DNA of 64,000 nt. Origin: Pseudothermotoga sp. Its GTDB lineage: Bacteria; Thermotogota; Thermotogae; Thermotogales; DSM-5069. Positions 1 through 8,259 of this stretch are shown here, in pieces. Both the position numbers and the translations under genes were made by a program. The stretch lies in assembly GCA_025060105.1 (NCBI GenBank), contig JANXCS010000001.1, positions 228,282-292,281 on the forward strand. Reading direction: 5' to 3'. The notes beneath the pieces are model-generated. The model did not search any database, had not been told where the DNA came from, and saw only the letters and a list, made by a program, of their open reading frames with translations. The first letter of the stretch is position 1. Each line of letters begins with the position of its first letter.

Positions 1-35
1 AATTTCTACAGTGAAAGATATAGTTGATTATATAG

Positions 36-1037
36 TCAAAGCGAAAGCTTGATCAAATAAAGTTCTCCAGAATCAGAACATAGAACAATTAGTCTTTCAT
101 CAGCTGTTTTGCACATCTCTACAGCATAATCACCAATCTTTATTGTTTCGATTTTTCCAGATCCGGAATCAACGAGGTAGAGTTCGCCAGGTGCATGGTT
201 GAGTGCAATAATCGTACCACGTATTTGCTCTAATCGATGTGTTGGATTGGGTAATTCTAGATATTTTCTGATCTTTCCAGAATGGTCAAGCAGGGTTATT
301 CTTGGTTGTGCAAGGCTTGTGACTACTATGAAATCTTCCGTGACGAGCATATCACGAGCTAAATCGTCCAAGTTTTGCTGCCAGAGTATTCTGCCAGATG
401 AATCGAGACAGGCGAGTTTACCGTCCATATACCCAAGTAAATAAATTTTTCCGAGCTTTTGTACACATTTGATTGGGGTTCTGAAATCTCTGATAGAAAC
501 AATCTTCCTCTCCGAACCGATAAATTCGAGCGTCTTGTCCATAGCATAATAGTAAAGATACACAATATTTTCTCCCACTATTTCAAAGTACAGTGTGGGA
601 GAATCAAAAACGAATTTATCCTTTACCTGTAGTGTTTCAAGATCTATCACATACAAGCTAGGTTCCTTAGAACACACAACGTAGAGGTTTCTTTGAGCTA
701 TTTTTGCTACTGTGGGATAGTTTCCAACTTGGATTCGTTTCACAAATTTTCCAAAGATTGTGTAAACGACCACACTTTCTCTATGGTAATCGTTCACATA
801 TACGTTTCCAGCATGGTGAACCGCCCAGGTTGGGTAAGAAAGACCTGACGATATTTCTGAAAGGAACTGACCCGTATCGGTGAGGATCAAAACTGAAGCT
901 GGCCTAGATCTAACTAGGCAAATGATACCCTCGTTGAGGGTCATCTTTGTATATCCGTAACCCACACCAATTGGTATGATCTCGTGTGCGAAGAGAAAAC
1001 ACGAAAAAAGGGGGAAGATGAGAACGAGTTTTTTCAT
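36..1037 (-). CDS. Secreted beta-propeller-like protein of unknown function
   Basis: A 333-residue protein with an N-terminal signal peptide (about residues 1-17, KK then a hydrophobic run ending FLFAHE). The rest is a string of short beta-strand-like repeats of the type 'xxVYVxDxxxxxVxVY' and 'IYLLGYxDGKLACLDSSGRILW', typical of six- to eight-bladed beta-propellers of the PQQ/NHL/YncE kind. No catalytic motif is visible. The start overlaps the mraY stop by 4 bases, so it is probably co-transcribed with murE-murF-mraY. It may be a periplasmic or toga-associated scaffold; that is inference. The coding call is firm, the function is unknown. Confidence 0.75.
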   Translation of the reverse strand: MKKLVLIFPLFSCFLFAHEIIPIGVGYGYTKMTLNEGIICLVRSRPASVLILTDTGQFLSEISSGLSYPTWAVHHAGNVYVNDYHRESVVVYTIFGKFVKRIQVGNYPTVAKIAQRNLYVVCSKEPSLYVIDLETLQVKDKFVFDSPTLYFEIVGENIVYLYYYAMDKTLEFIGSERKIVSIRDFRTPIKCVQKLGKIYLLGYMDGKLACLDSSGRILWQQNLDDLARDMLVTEDFIVVTSLAQPRITLLDHSGKIRKYLELPNPTHRLEQIRGTIIALNHAPGELYLVDSGSGKIETIKIGDYAVEMCKTADERLIVLCSDSGELYLIKLSL

Positions 1038-1942
1038 CCCAACCTTTCTCCAAGCAGAACAAAAACTGAGATTGTCAAATTAACTAGTGAGAAAATCTGT
1101 ACTATTCTCTCCTCGCGCCAACCGATCAGCTCGAAATGATGATGGATCGGAGACATTTTGAAGACTCTTTTTTTGAACAACTTGTAACTGCTCACTTGTA
1201 TCATCACACTGAGAGTTTCAATGATAAAAACGCTCGAGCAAAGTAATGCGATCATCTCAGTAGATGTTCTGATGGAGACAACGGCTATCAGAGCGCCGAG
1301 CGTTAATGAGCCTGTATCACCCATGATTATCTTCGCAGGTTTGATGTTGTAAAAGAGAAACGCCATGAGACATAACGAGAGTAAAATCAGTGAATCTGCA
1401 TGCTTTCCGACTAAGAACCAATACGGAATGGCTATCGTGAGGAACACACTCGCCGCAAGACCGTCCAAACCATCAGTCAGATTCGATGCATTGCTAAGAC
1501 CCGTTATCAACAGAATAGCAAATACCCAGTAGAAGCCCCCAAGCTCTAAGCGTTTCTCAATAAACGGAATGACGATGCCAGCATTGCTTGGTTTAATCAG
1601 CAATAAAAGAACTATCGCGGAAAGAACTTGAAGTGAGAACTTCTGCCAAGCTCTTAAACCGAGCGATCTTTTTTTTATCACGCTGAGCAAATCATCTAGA
1701 AACCCTATGGCTGAAAACAGTATGATTGCGAGGGCATCTATGTGATATCCAAATATGAAGCAAGAAGTGGCGCCAAAGATTGCGAACAGTATGCCACCCA
1801 TAGTTGGAGTGCCAGCCTTGTAACCATGCAGATCTGGCCCTTCTTCTCTAATGAACTGACCTACGTGAAGTGCTTTAAAAAGCTTTATCAAAAGTGGGTA
1901 TAACAAAACACATGGAAGAAAGGTGGCAAGAAAATATTTCAT
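1034..1942 (-). CDS. mraY: Phospho-N-acetylmuramoyl-pentapeptide transferase
   Basis: Transfers phospho-MurNAc-pentapeptide from UDP to undecaprenyl phosphate, making lipid I at the cytoplasmic membrane. The 302-residue protein has about ten hydrophobic helices. The family signatures are the aspartate pair in FLDDLLSVIKK (D83-D84), NLTDGLDGL at 154-162, and the HHHFEL motif at about 267-272. It is short for the family, as in Thermotoga. It overlaps murF by 4 bases and lies in the murE-murF-mraY order usual for division/cell-wall clusters. Confidence 0.97.
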   Translation of the reverse strand: MKYFLATFLPCVLLYPLLIKLFKALHVGQFIREEGPDLHGYKAGTPTMGGILFAIFGATSCFIFGYHIDALAIILFSAIGFLDDLLSVIKKRSLGLRAWQKFSLQVLSAIVLLLLIKPSNAGIVIPFIEKRLELGGFYWVFAILLITGLSNASNLTDGLDGLAASVFLTIAIPYWFLVGKHADSLILLSLCLMAFLFYNIKPAKIIMGDTGSLTLGALIAVVSIRTSTEMIALLCSSVFIIETLSVMIQVSSYKLFKKRVFKMSPIHHHFELIGWREERIVQIFSLVNLTISVFVLLGERLG

Positions 1943-3204
1943 ACTGTACTTCCCCCTGTAAAAAGTTTCAAAACATTCTCCATGGCGATCGCACGTGATG
2001 CTTTGAAAAGTACGGCATCTTTTGGATTAAGTAAGCTCCTTAGTTTCGAAACTATGACATCTGGTTGATCACTCCTCAGAACAATTTTGGAGCATTCCAT
2101 GGTATCAATTTCGTGATCGATGTTATACACAAACACACCATCGAGTTGTTCAAGAATCTTGCCGAGTTCTTTGTGTGTTTCTTCGGAGAAACTACCTTGT
2201 TCCTTTATCGAGCCAACAACAGCATACGTTTTCTTCCCAAGTTTTTTCAAAGTTTCTACCGCCACTTTGAATGACTCTAAACTAGCATTGTAAGTATCAT
2301 CGATGATATAAACTCCTTCAATCTGTTGAACTTTGAACCTACCAGTTACGGGCACGAAGTTCTCCAGTTTAGAGAGGTCAACTTCTAGCTTTAACACATC
2401 AAAAACTGCGAGAACTGCAGCGACATTGATCAGTTGTCCTACGTTGAAAATGGTCGAAAAGCGCAGCACTTTCGAGCCATTTGGAGTTCGATAAAATGCC
2501 ACTGTAGAAAGGGACTCATACGTGTAATTGTCGAGATAGTAATCACCTTTTTGAAAGCCAAAGGTTATGACGTTCCGTTCCTTAATTCTTTCAAGAATCC
2601 TTTGATCACTGTGCACAATGGCGATACCATCTTTGTGCATATTCTGAACTATTTCGAGCTTTCCAGTCAATATCTGCTCAGTACCACCCGCGACACCTCT
2701 GTGTGCTGTACCAACGTTCAGAAGAACAGCAACATGCGGCTGAGCGATTCGACACAAAGTGGTTATGTCTCCTGGCTTGTTCATCGCCATTTCCAGAATC
2801 GCATATTTTTGACCTTCATAATCGTTGAGCACGGCCAAGGGCAGACCTATTTCCGTGTTTAAATTCCCAGGATTCCTGAAGGCGAGGCCACTGTCGAGAC
2901 ATTTGTAGATCATTTCCTTTGTTGTGGTTTTGCCGTTCGAACCAGTGATACCGACGATGGTCGGATTATAACGACTCAGTTTCTGCGCCGCGAGTTCTTG
3001 AAGGAAGATTCTCGTATTTCTCACAAAGAACAATTTTTCTTTTGGTACGTCAACTTCACGTTCTACTACAGCCAGAACAGCTCCTTTGCCGAGAGCTTCA
3101 TTAACGTAGAGATGTCCATCCGTTTTTTCACCTTTGAGCGCTACAAAAACGCATCCTTCAAACGCTTCACGTGAATCGATAACGAATTTTGCGTTTTCAA
3201 ACAT
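1939..3204 (-). CDS. murF: UDP-N-acetylmuramoyl-tripeptide:D-alanyl-D-alanine ligase
   Basis: ATP-dependent Mur ligase adding D-Ala-D-Ala to UDP-MurNAc-tripeptide in the cytoplasm. An N-terminal UDP-substrate domain (about 1-80) is followed by the ATP loop ITGSNGKTTTK (86-96), the central ligase domain and a C-terminal Rossmann-like domain (about 300-421, with DDTYNAS). The length (421) is usual for MurF. It starts 8 bases inside the murE 3' end and its own end overlaps mraY by 4 bases, so translation is likely coupled. Confidence 0.97.
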   Translation of the reverse strand: MFENAKFVIDSREAFEGCVFVALKGEKTDGHLYVNEALGKGAVLAVVEREVDVPKEKLFFVRNTRIFLQELAAQKLSRYNPTIVGITGSNGKTTTKEMIYKCLDSGLAFRNPGNLNTEIGLPLAVLNDYEGQKYAILEMAMNKPGDITTLCRIAQPHVAVLLNVGTAHRGVAGGTEQILTGKLEIVQNMHKDGIAIVHSDQRILERIKERNVITFGFQKGDYYLDNYTYESLSTVAFYRTPNGSKVLRFSTIFNVGQLINVAAVLAVFDVLKLEVDLSKLENFVPVTGRFKVQQIEGVYIIDDTYNASLESFKVAVETLKKLGKKTYAVVGSIKEQGSFSEETHKELGKILEQLDGVFVYNIDHEIDTMECSKIVLRSDQPDVIVSKLRSLLNPKDAVLFKASRAIAMENVLKLFTGGSTV

Positions 3205-4678
3205 GTCTTTTTTCCCTCTGATACTCTTGAAGAATCAATTCTCTCACGACATCTGCATCCTTAAATGGCACCTTTCTTTCATCGGTGAAAATCTGGTACT
3301 CTTCATGTCCCCTACCAGCGATGATAACCATGTCGCCTCTGTTGGCGAGCGTGATGGCCGTTTCGATAGCTTCACGGCGATCTGGTATCACTAAGTACGC
3401 AGCCCCTGGTGGGACACCCCGTTCCACTTCAGCAAGAATTTCGTATGGATCTTCACCTCTCGGATCGTCTGTAGTTATAATGGCCACATCCGAGTAAGCA
3501 CACACCACTTGAGCCATCATTGGCCTTTTACCTCTATCAGCTTGTCCGCCTGCGCCGAAAACAGTGATGATCCTACCGCTCGCTAAATGTTTCGCGGTAA
3601 TCAAAGTTTTTTCAAGAGCGTCTGGACTGTGTGCAAAATCCACAACGACATCTATACCTAAAAGTGCACCCTCCTGTATGAATTGAAACCTACCATCTAC
3701 TCCTTCAAACGAAGCAATTGCGTTTGAGACATCGTTGGGGTCATAACCAAGTTCCACTAAACCAGCGAAGACTAAAGTAGCATTGTACGCGTTGTGATAA
3801 CCTGGAATCCGTATCCAAAGCTTGTATTTTCCCACACGGCAATCTATTTCAAACCTCGTTCCATGCTTACTGATTTCGACGTTCTGAATGCGATAATCAC
3901 TTTGTTGCGAGACGCCATAAACAATTTTTCTGACTTTTCTTTTCAAAAGGTGAGCATAATCATCACTGATCAATGCGATTCCACTTTCCTTTAGCAGATC
4001 AAAGATGTGTAATTTTGCTTGTACGTATTCTTCAAATGTTTGATGGAAATCTAAATGATCTCTCGTTATGTTTGTCAAAGCAGCTATATCAAATCTCACA
4101 GTTTCAACGCGTTTCAACGCCAATGCGTGCGAAGAAACTTCCATCGCAAAATGAGTACCACCCCTGTCGACTGTCTTACGCATCGCCTTCAAGATTTCAA
4201 TGGCATTCGGTGTGGTATTATCGTGGTGAAATCTCGGTTCTCCCAGAATATCGTAATATACAGTTCCAAGTAGACTACCTTCACTCGATAGGCTACGTAG
4301 TACATGATGGAACAAATGAACACTGGTTGTTTTACCGTTGGTTCCGGTAACACCAGCAACCAGAAGTTTAACATACGGTCTATCGTAAAAGCAATCTGCG
4401 AGGATCGCTTCAGCGAGCCTTGTGTCGCTAACTATCAAATGTGGTATCGTTGAATTGAGAGGGCGATCCGATACAAGCAGAGCGGCACCCTTGTTGTAAA
4501 TTTCTTGAGCTATCTCGTGTGAATCAAACTTTTTGCCTCGATGACATATGAATAAACAACCTCGTTTGACTTGACTGGAGTTGTTCACTATATCAGTGAC
4601 ACTATCAACCAGCTTGCCGTTGAATTTGATATCTACGAGTATAGGCCTCAACGATTCGATCACTTTTTCAATTTGCAC
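3197..4678 (-). CDS. murE: UDP-N-acetylmuramoyl-L-alanyl-D-glutamate:lysine/diamino acid ligase MurE
   Basis: Adds the third residue to UDP-MurNAc-L-Ala-D-Glu. The P-loop TGTNGKTT is at 111-118, and the carbamylated-lysine region ITRDHLDFHQTFEEYVQAKLHIF is intact. The specificity motif reads DDPRGEDP (404-411), not DNPR as in meso-diaminopimelate enzymes. The Thermotoga maritima enzyme, which has this motif, uses L-Lys and D-Lys, so a Lys-type cell wall is inferred. The GTG start at 4678-4676 is preceded by GAGGTG. It is the first gene of the minus-strand cell-wall operon, with a promoter at 4698-4726. Confidence 0.95.
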   Translation of the reverse strand: MQIEKVIESLRPILVDIKFNGKLVDSVTDIVNNSSQVKRGCLFICHRGKKFDSHEIAQEIYNKGAALLVSDRPLNSTIPHLIVSDTRLAEAILADCFYDRPYVKLLVAGVTGTNGKTTSVHLFHHVLRSLSSEGSLLGTVYYDILGEPRFHHDNTTPNAIEILKAMRKTVDRGGTHFAMEVSSHALALKRVETVRFDIAALTNITRDHLDFHQTFEEYVQAKLHIFDLLKESGIALISDDYAHLLKRKVRKIVYGVSQQSDYRIQNVEISKHGTRFEIDCRVGKYKLWIRIPGYHNAYNATLVFAGLVELGYDPNDVSNAIASFEGVDGRFQFIQEGALLGIDVVVDFAHSPDALEKTLITAKHLASGRIITVFGAGGQADRGKRPMMAQVVCAYSDVAIITTDDPRGEDPYEILAEVERGVPPGAAYLVIPDRREAIETAITLANRGDMVIIAGRGHEEYQIFTDERKVPFKDADVVRELILQEYQREKRHV

Positions 4679-4697
4679 CCAATCACCTCTACTCGAA

Positions 4698-4726
4698 ATT
4701 GTAATACCTTCTTATCGCCTTGACAA
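4698..4726 (-). promoter_or_regulatory. Sigma-A promoter of the murE operon
   Basis: Read on the minus strand, TTGTCA (4726-4721), a 17-base spacer and TACAAT (4703-4698), 20 bases before the GTG start of murE. The -35 box overlaps the -35 box of the divergent hrcA promoter. Confidence 0.7.
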
Positions 4727-4748
4727 GGACGATGAGATATGTTATGCT
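4720..4748 (+). promoter_or_regulatory. Sigma-A promoter of hrcA-grpE-dnaJ
   Basis: TTGACA (4720-4725), 17 bases, then TATGCT (4743-4748). The predicted transcription start falls at about 4755, inside the CIRCE operator, so bound HrcA would block initiation. Confidence 0.8.
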
Positions 4749-4752
4749 GAAA

Positions 4753-4779
4753 TTAGCACTCAACATATGTGAGTGATAA
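4753..4779 (+). promoter_or_regulatory. CIRCE operator (HrcA binding site)
   Basis: TTAGCACTC (4753-4761), a 9-base spacer and GAGTGATAA (4771-4779). This matches the CIRCE consensus TTAGCACTC-N9-GAGTGCTAA with one mismatch in the right arm. It directly precedes hrcA and implies autoregulation of the heat-shock operon. Confidence 0.93.
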
Positions 4780-4780
4780 T

Positions 4781-5803
4781 ATGAGGAGAGAATCCCGAGT
4801 AAACGAAAGGCAACGGAAGATACTCTATTGTGTCGTGAGGGAATACATCTTGACTAGAAAACCGATCAGTTCGGAACACGTTCTGAACGTGTCAAATTTG
4901 TCGTGCAGTGGTGCGACGGTGAGAAACGATTTGAGAAAACTTGAATACTTGGGATACTTGTATCAACCGCACACTTCAGCTGGCAGAATTCCAACAGATA
5001 AAGGTTTCAGATTCTACGTTGATGAAACCCTGAAAATTGCCAAAGATTACGCACAAAAATCTCACCAAGTGGACGTACGCTATCCGATGACCTACGGCGA
5101 TATGGAGAAGATACTGGAAGGAGCTACAATCGCTCTGGCTCGTATGACTAAAGGAGTTGTGATTTTGGAGAAGCCAGATACAGGACGATTGAAAGTGCTT
5201 AGAGCGATTGTAACTCCGATTACTTCCGATCATTACCTAGTATCGGTGGTGACGGAACTGGGATTGATAAAGTTTATGCCGTTCCGTACTTTTGAAAGTA
5301 TTGATCATACAAAGCTTGAGGCGCTTTTGAATCACGTGTTAAAGGGTCGAAGTATCGAGAATCCTTTAGGAGGTGTTTTTGAAAATGACTGGGATGAATC
5401 TCTAATAGATCTTTCGGAAGAACTGATCAGTTCGATGAGAGATGATCTCAGAAGCAGTATGATAAAAGTAGGACTCGACGTTCTCGTGAGTAGTGAAAAG
5501 TTTAACATAGATGAGATCAGAAGTTTGTCCAAGTTTTTTTCGGATGATACTTCGATCAAATCTTTCTTGTCGAGAGTTAGTGAGACTCCCGCGGTCTTCA
5601 TAGGAAGCGAGCACGGCATAGAAGGAATGGAAAGATTTTCTGTTTTCGTCGATTCTTATCGCAAGGCGGATGAGCCTATGGGCAAGGTCTTGATAATCAC
5701 CTCAAAGGTGGTAAAGTACGAAGAAATAATGAACGTTTTGACATATGTCACAAGTAGACTCACTGAGTACTTCACCGTTGTGACAAGGGAGGTGGAAAGA
5801 TGA
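4781..5803 (+). CDS. hrcA: Heat-inducible transcription repressor HrcA
   Basis: Repressor of chaperone genes that binds CIRCE. With the ATG at 4781 the protein is 340 residues and begins MRRES, much like Thermotoga HrcA. An in-frame GTG at 4769 lies inside CIRCE and is an unlikely start. The N-terminal winged helix (ERQRKILYCVVREYI, then SGATVRNDLRKLEYLGYLYQPHTSAGRIPTDKGFRFYVD) is typical; the GAF-like effector domain and C-terminal dimerisation region follow. The stop overlaps the grpE start by 4 bases. Confidence 0.96.
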   Translation: MRRESRVNERQRKILYCVVREYILTRKPISSEHVLNVSNLSCSGATVRNDLRKLEYLGYLYQPHTSAGRIPTDKGFRFYVDETLKIAKDYAQKSHQVDVRYPMTYGDMEKILEGATIALARMTKGVVILEKPDTGRLKVLRAIVTPITSDHYLVSVVTELGLIKFMPFRTFESIDHTKLEALLNHVLKGRSIENPLGGVFENDWDESLIDLSEELISSMRDDLRSSMIKVGLDVLVSSEKFNIDEIRSLSKFFSDDTSIKSFLSRVSETPAVFIGSEHGIEGMERFSVFVDSYRKADEPMGKVLIITSKVVKYEEIMNVLTYVTSRLTEYFTVVTREVER

Positions 5804-6342
5804 TTGAGAACGAAAAAGCAAACGGAATGATTGAAGATAAAAAGCAAGCTCTAACAGAAGAAAATTTGATCGAAAAGCTTTCAAAGGAGAAGGAAGAATT
5901 GTTAAAGCATCTTAAAGAACTGAAAGCTCAGTTTGAGAACTTCAGAAAAGATTCGCTCAGGGAGCGTGAGATGATCCTCAAAAATGCCAATGAGTACTTG
6001 CTTGCAAAGCTTATTCCTGTGCTCGATGACATGGATCGAGCATTCTCAATAGTCGAATCAGGTGGATCTTATGAAGATTTCTACAAAGGTATGAAAATGA
6101 TTCACCGAAAATTATGGAAAGTTCTGAACGATGAGGGCTTCTTCAAAATAGAAGTGGGTCAAAAATTCGATCCTTTTGAACATGAAGCTGTCGAGAGAAT
6201 AGAGAGCAACGAGAGAGAAGAATACGATATCCTCGAAGTTGTTGAAAGCGGTTATAAGTATCACACTAAAATCCTAAAACCTGCGAAAGTCAAAGTTTCG
6301 GTAAAACCTATAAGAGGTGAAGAAAGTGCCAAGGCAGTATAA
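5800..6342 (+). CDS. grpE: Nucleotide exchange factor GrpE
   Basis: Co-chaperone that releases ADP from DnaK. The 180-residue protein has a long charged N-terminal helix predicted to form the dimer coiled coil (about 15-70, [26 protein letters not shown]), then the beta-domain with the family signature around [16 protein letters not shown] and [21 protein letters not shown]. The ATG at 5800 follows GGGAGGTGG. It is the middle gene of hrcA-grpE-dnaJ. No dnaK is in this window. Confidence 0.96.
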   Translation: MIENEKANGMIEDKKQALTEENLIEKLSKEKEELLKHLKELKAQFENFRKDSLREREMILKNANEYLLAKLIPVLDDMDRAFSIVESGGSYEDFYKGMKMIHRKLWKVLNDEGFFKIEVGQKFDPFEHEAVERIESNEREEYDILEVVESGYKYHTKILKPAKVKVSVKPIRGEESAKAV

Positions 6343-7441
6343 AGACTATTACGCTATTTTGGGAGTATCTAGGGACGCTTCTGAGGAGGAAATAAAAAAA
6401 GCCTATAAAAAGCTGATAAAACAGTGGCATCCAGACTTGCATCCTGAGAATAAAAAAGAAGCCGAGGAGAAATTCAAGGAGATCCAGGAAGCTTACGAGG
6501 TTTTGAGTGATCCTCAGAAACGAGCTATGTACGATAGATTTGGTTACGTTGGTGAACATGATTTTTCACAGCAGGCTTCATCCACCACCTTCGAGGACAT
6601 ATTCAGAGATTTTGAGAGTTTCTTTGGTCGTGATGTGTTCGATATTTTTTTCGGTGAGAGAGGATCGACTCAAGAGGCTCAGAAAGCTGCAAGACGTAGG
6701 GCAGGTGAAGATATCAGTATCACGGTCGAAATAGATTTTTCTGAATCGCTCGTTGGTAAGCAAGTACCGATCGAGTACGAGAGGTATGAAATGTGCGACC
6801 ATTGCCACGGTGAAGGTATAGAACCTGGAAGCGGTTATCAAACCTGTCCGAGGTGCCACGGATCTGGAATACTCAGAGAAGAACGGAGAAGTGTTTTTGG
6901 AGTGTTCGTGAGCACAAGGACATGCTCGATGTGTGGTGGTAGCGGTCGTGTTATCAAAGAAAAGTGCCACGTTTGTGGGGGAACTGGGAGGTTGAAGAAG
7001 AGGGTACGAACGGTGGTCAATATACCTGCTGGTGTCACCGATGGCACAAAGCTCAAAGTAGAAGGTGGGGGCAATGCAGGATACGGTGGTGGTCCATACG
7101 GTGATCTTTATGTGATCGTGCATGTGAAACCAAGCAAAAAATTCAGACGTCAAGACGACGATATTTACGCGGAGATAACGATAGATTACTTGCAGGCCAT
7201 CCTTGGCACGACCGTTCGTATTGATCTTCCAGATGGTGGTTCGACGATGCTGAGAATACCACCTGGTACACAGCCTGGGACCATGTTTAGACTGAAAGGT
7301 GAAGGTGCTCCATCATTGAGAACTGGCAGGCGCGGCGATCTGTATATCACGGTGAATGTGAAAATACCGGATGATATCTCTGGGAAAGAAGCAGAACTCC
7401 TCAAGCAGATAGCTAGAATGAGGGGTGTAGATGTATTATAA
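6326..7441 (+). CDS. dnaJ: Chaperone protein DnaJ
   Basis: Hsp40 co-chaperone that stimulates DnaK ATPase and binds unfolded protein. The J domain covers about 5-70, with HPD at 35-37. The linker is poor in G/F repeats. Four zinc-finger repeats are visible ([32 protein letters not shown]), then the two C-terminal substrate-binding domains. The GTG at 6326 is chosen because GAGGTG lies 6 bases upstream; the in-frame GTG at 6317 is within that ribosome site. It overlaps grpE by 17 bases and is followed by a terminator. Confidence 0.95.
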   Translation: MPRQYKDYYAILGVSRDASEEEIKKAYKKLIKQWHPDLHPENKKEAEEKFKEIQEAYEVLSDPQKRAMYDRFGYVGEHDFSQQASSTTFEDIFRDFESFFGRDVFDIFFGERGSTQEAQKAARRRAGEDISITVEIDFSESLVGKQVPIEYERYEMCDHCHGEGIEPGSGYQTCPRCHGSGILREERRSVFGVFVSTRTCSMCGGSGRVIKEKCHVCGGTGRLKKRVRTVVNIPAGVTDGTKLKVEGGGNAGYGGGPYGDLYVIVHVKPSKKFRRQDDDIYAEITIDYLQAILGTTVRIDLPDGGSTMLRIPPGTQPGTMFRLKGEGAPSLRTGRRGDLYITVNVKIPDDISGKEAELLKQIARMRGVDVL

Positions 7442-7490
7442 CTAGTTTTTAGCAATTTTTACCAAAATTCAATCATTTTGGCGAATTATT

Positions 7491-7516
7491 CCCCGCAAAG
7501 GCGGGATTTTTTCTTT
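7491..7516 (+). terminator. Rho-independent terminator after dnaJ
   Basis: Stem CCCGC (7492-7496), loop AAAG, GCGGG (7501-7505), followed by ATTTTTTCTTTT. Confidence 0.85.
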
Positions 7517-7525
7517 TCACAACAT

Positions 7526-7554
7526 TTTACAACACTATGAGAATATGATAGAAT
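7526..7554 (+). promoter_or_regulatory. Sigma-A promoter for the DUF4912-branching enzyme operon
   Basis: TTTACA (7526-7531), 17 bases, TAGAAT (7549-7554), 33 bases before the next start codon. A clear AAAGGAGG ribosome site follows at about 7571-7579. Confidence 0.65.
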
Positions 7555-7587
7555 AATTTGTGAAAATTTTGAAAAGGAGGCTCGAAC

Positions 7588-8259
7588 ATGACGTGGGAGG
7601 AACTCCAAGCTTTCCTTTCACAGAATCCCACCATTCAGGAAGCCAAATCCCTCGCTAAGAAAATCGGTCTGAGAGTAAAAAAGCGGATGAAGAAAACTGA
7701 GATCTTGAAACTTCTTGAAGAATTTGCTAAATCTTTGAAGACTGAAACCAAGGTCAGTCAGGAACAAGCAACGATCAGTCAACCTTTAAAACCTTCAGAA
7801 TTACCAGAATCCTATGGATCCGATAGGATCGTTTTACTACCCATCAATCCTCATTTGGTGTTCGTGTGTTGGGATCTTTCAAAAGAAACTTACTCGAAAC
7901 TTTCAAGTCAACCGGAAGTGGTGTTGCGATTGTACGATGTGACGTACATAAATTTCGATGGAACGAACGCTCATCGTATATTCGAAGCAGGTGTACATCT
8001 TGCAACAACGAGAAATTATTACTTTCATGTGCCATCATCGAACGCCGATTATCTGGCGGAACTTGGTTTCAAAGTGGAAGGAAAGTTTTTCTCATTGCTC
8101 AGATCCAACGTTGTACACACACCATCAGACACCCCTTCCTCATCGGTTCGACAGAGATGGTTCACCAAGGGTAAATATACAGTGAAAGTTGGAGAACCCC
8201 TCTTGAAACCCATCGAGAGAATCTATACCTCATCGTACATGGAGAGTGGTCGAAGATGA
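7588..8259 (+). CDS. DUF4912 domain protein
   Basis: A 223-residue protein. Residues 1-50 form a small helical module (TWEELQAFLSQNPTIQEAKSLAKKIGLRVKK...) resembling SAP/Rho-N nucleic-acid-binding folds. A polar linker follows. Residues about 70-180 carry the DUF4912 pattern (RIVLLPINPHLVFVCWDLS, VVLRLYDVT, YYFHVPSSNADYLAELGF). The biochemical role is unknown. Its last base triplet overlaps the branching enzyme start (ATGA), implying coupled expression with glycogen metabolism; DUF4912 may fold like a carbohydrate-binding module, which is inference. Confidence 0.85.
   Translation: MTWEELQAFLSQNPTIQEAKSLAKKIGLRVKKRMKKTEILKLLEEFAKSLKTETKVSQEQATISQPLKPSELPESYGSDRIVLLPINPHLVFVCWDLSKETYSKLSSQPEVVLRLYDVTYINFDGTNAHRIFEAGVHLATTRNYYFHVPSSNADYLAELGFKVEGKFFSLLRSNVVHTPSDTPSSSVRQRWFTKGKYTVKVGEPLLKPIERIYTSSYMESGRR

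Noticed and set aside
2434-2862. Plus-strand 142-codon open frame inside murF.
   Set aside because: It is a shadow of the conserved minus-strand MurF frame, with no ribosome site or domain.
6578-7153. Minus-strand 191-codon open frame opposite dnaJ.
   Set aside because: It mirrors the Cys/Gly-rich DnaJ zinc-finger codons; no start signal or family match.
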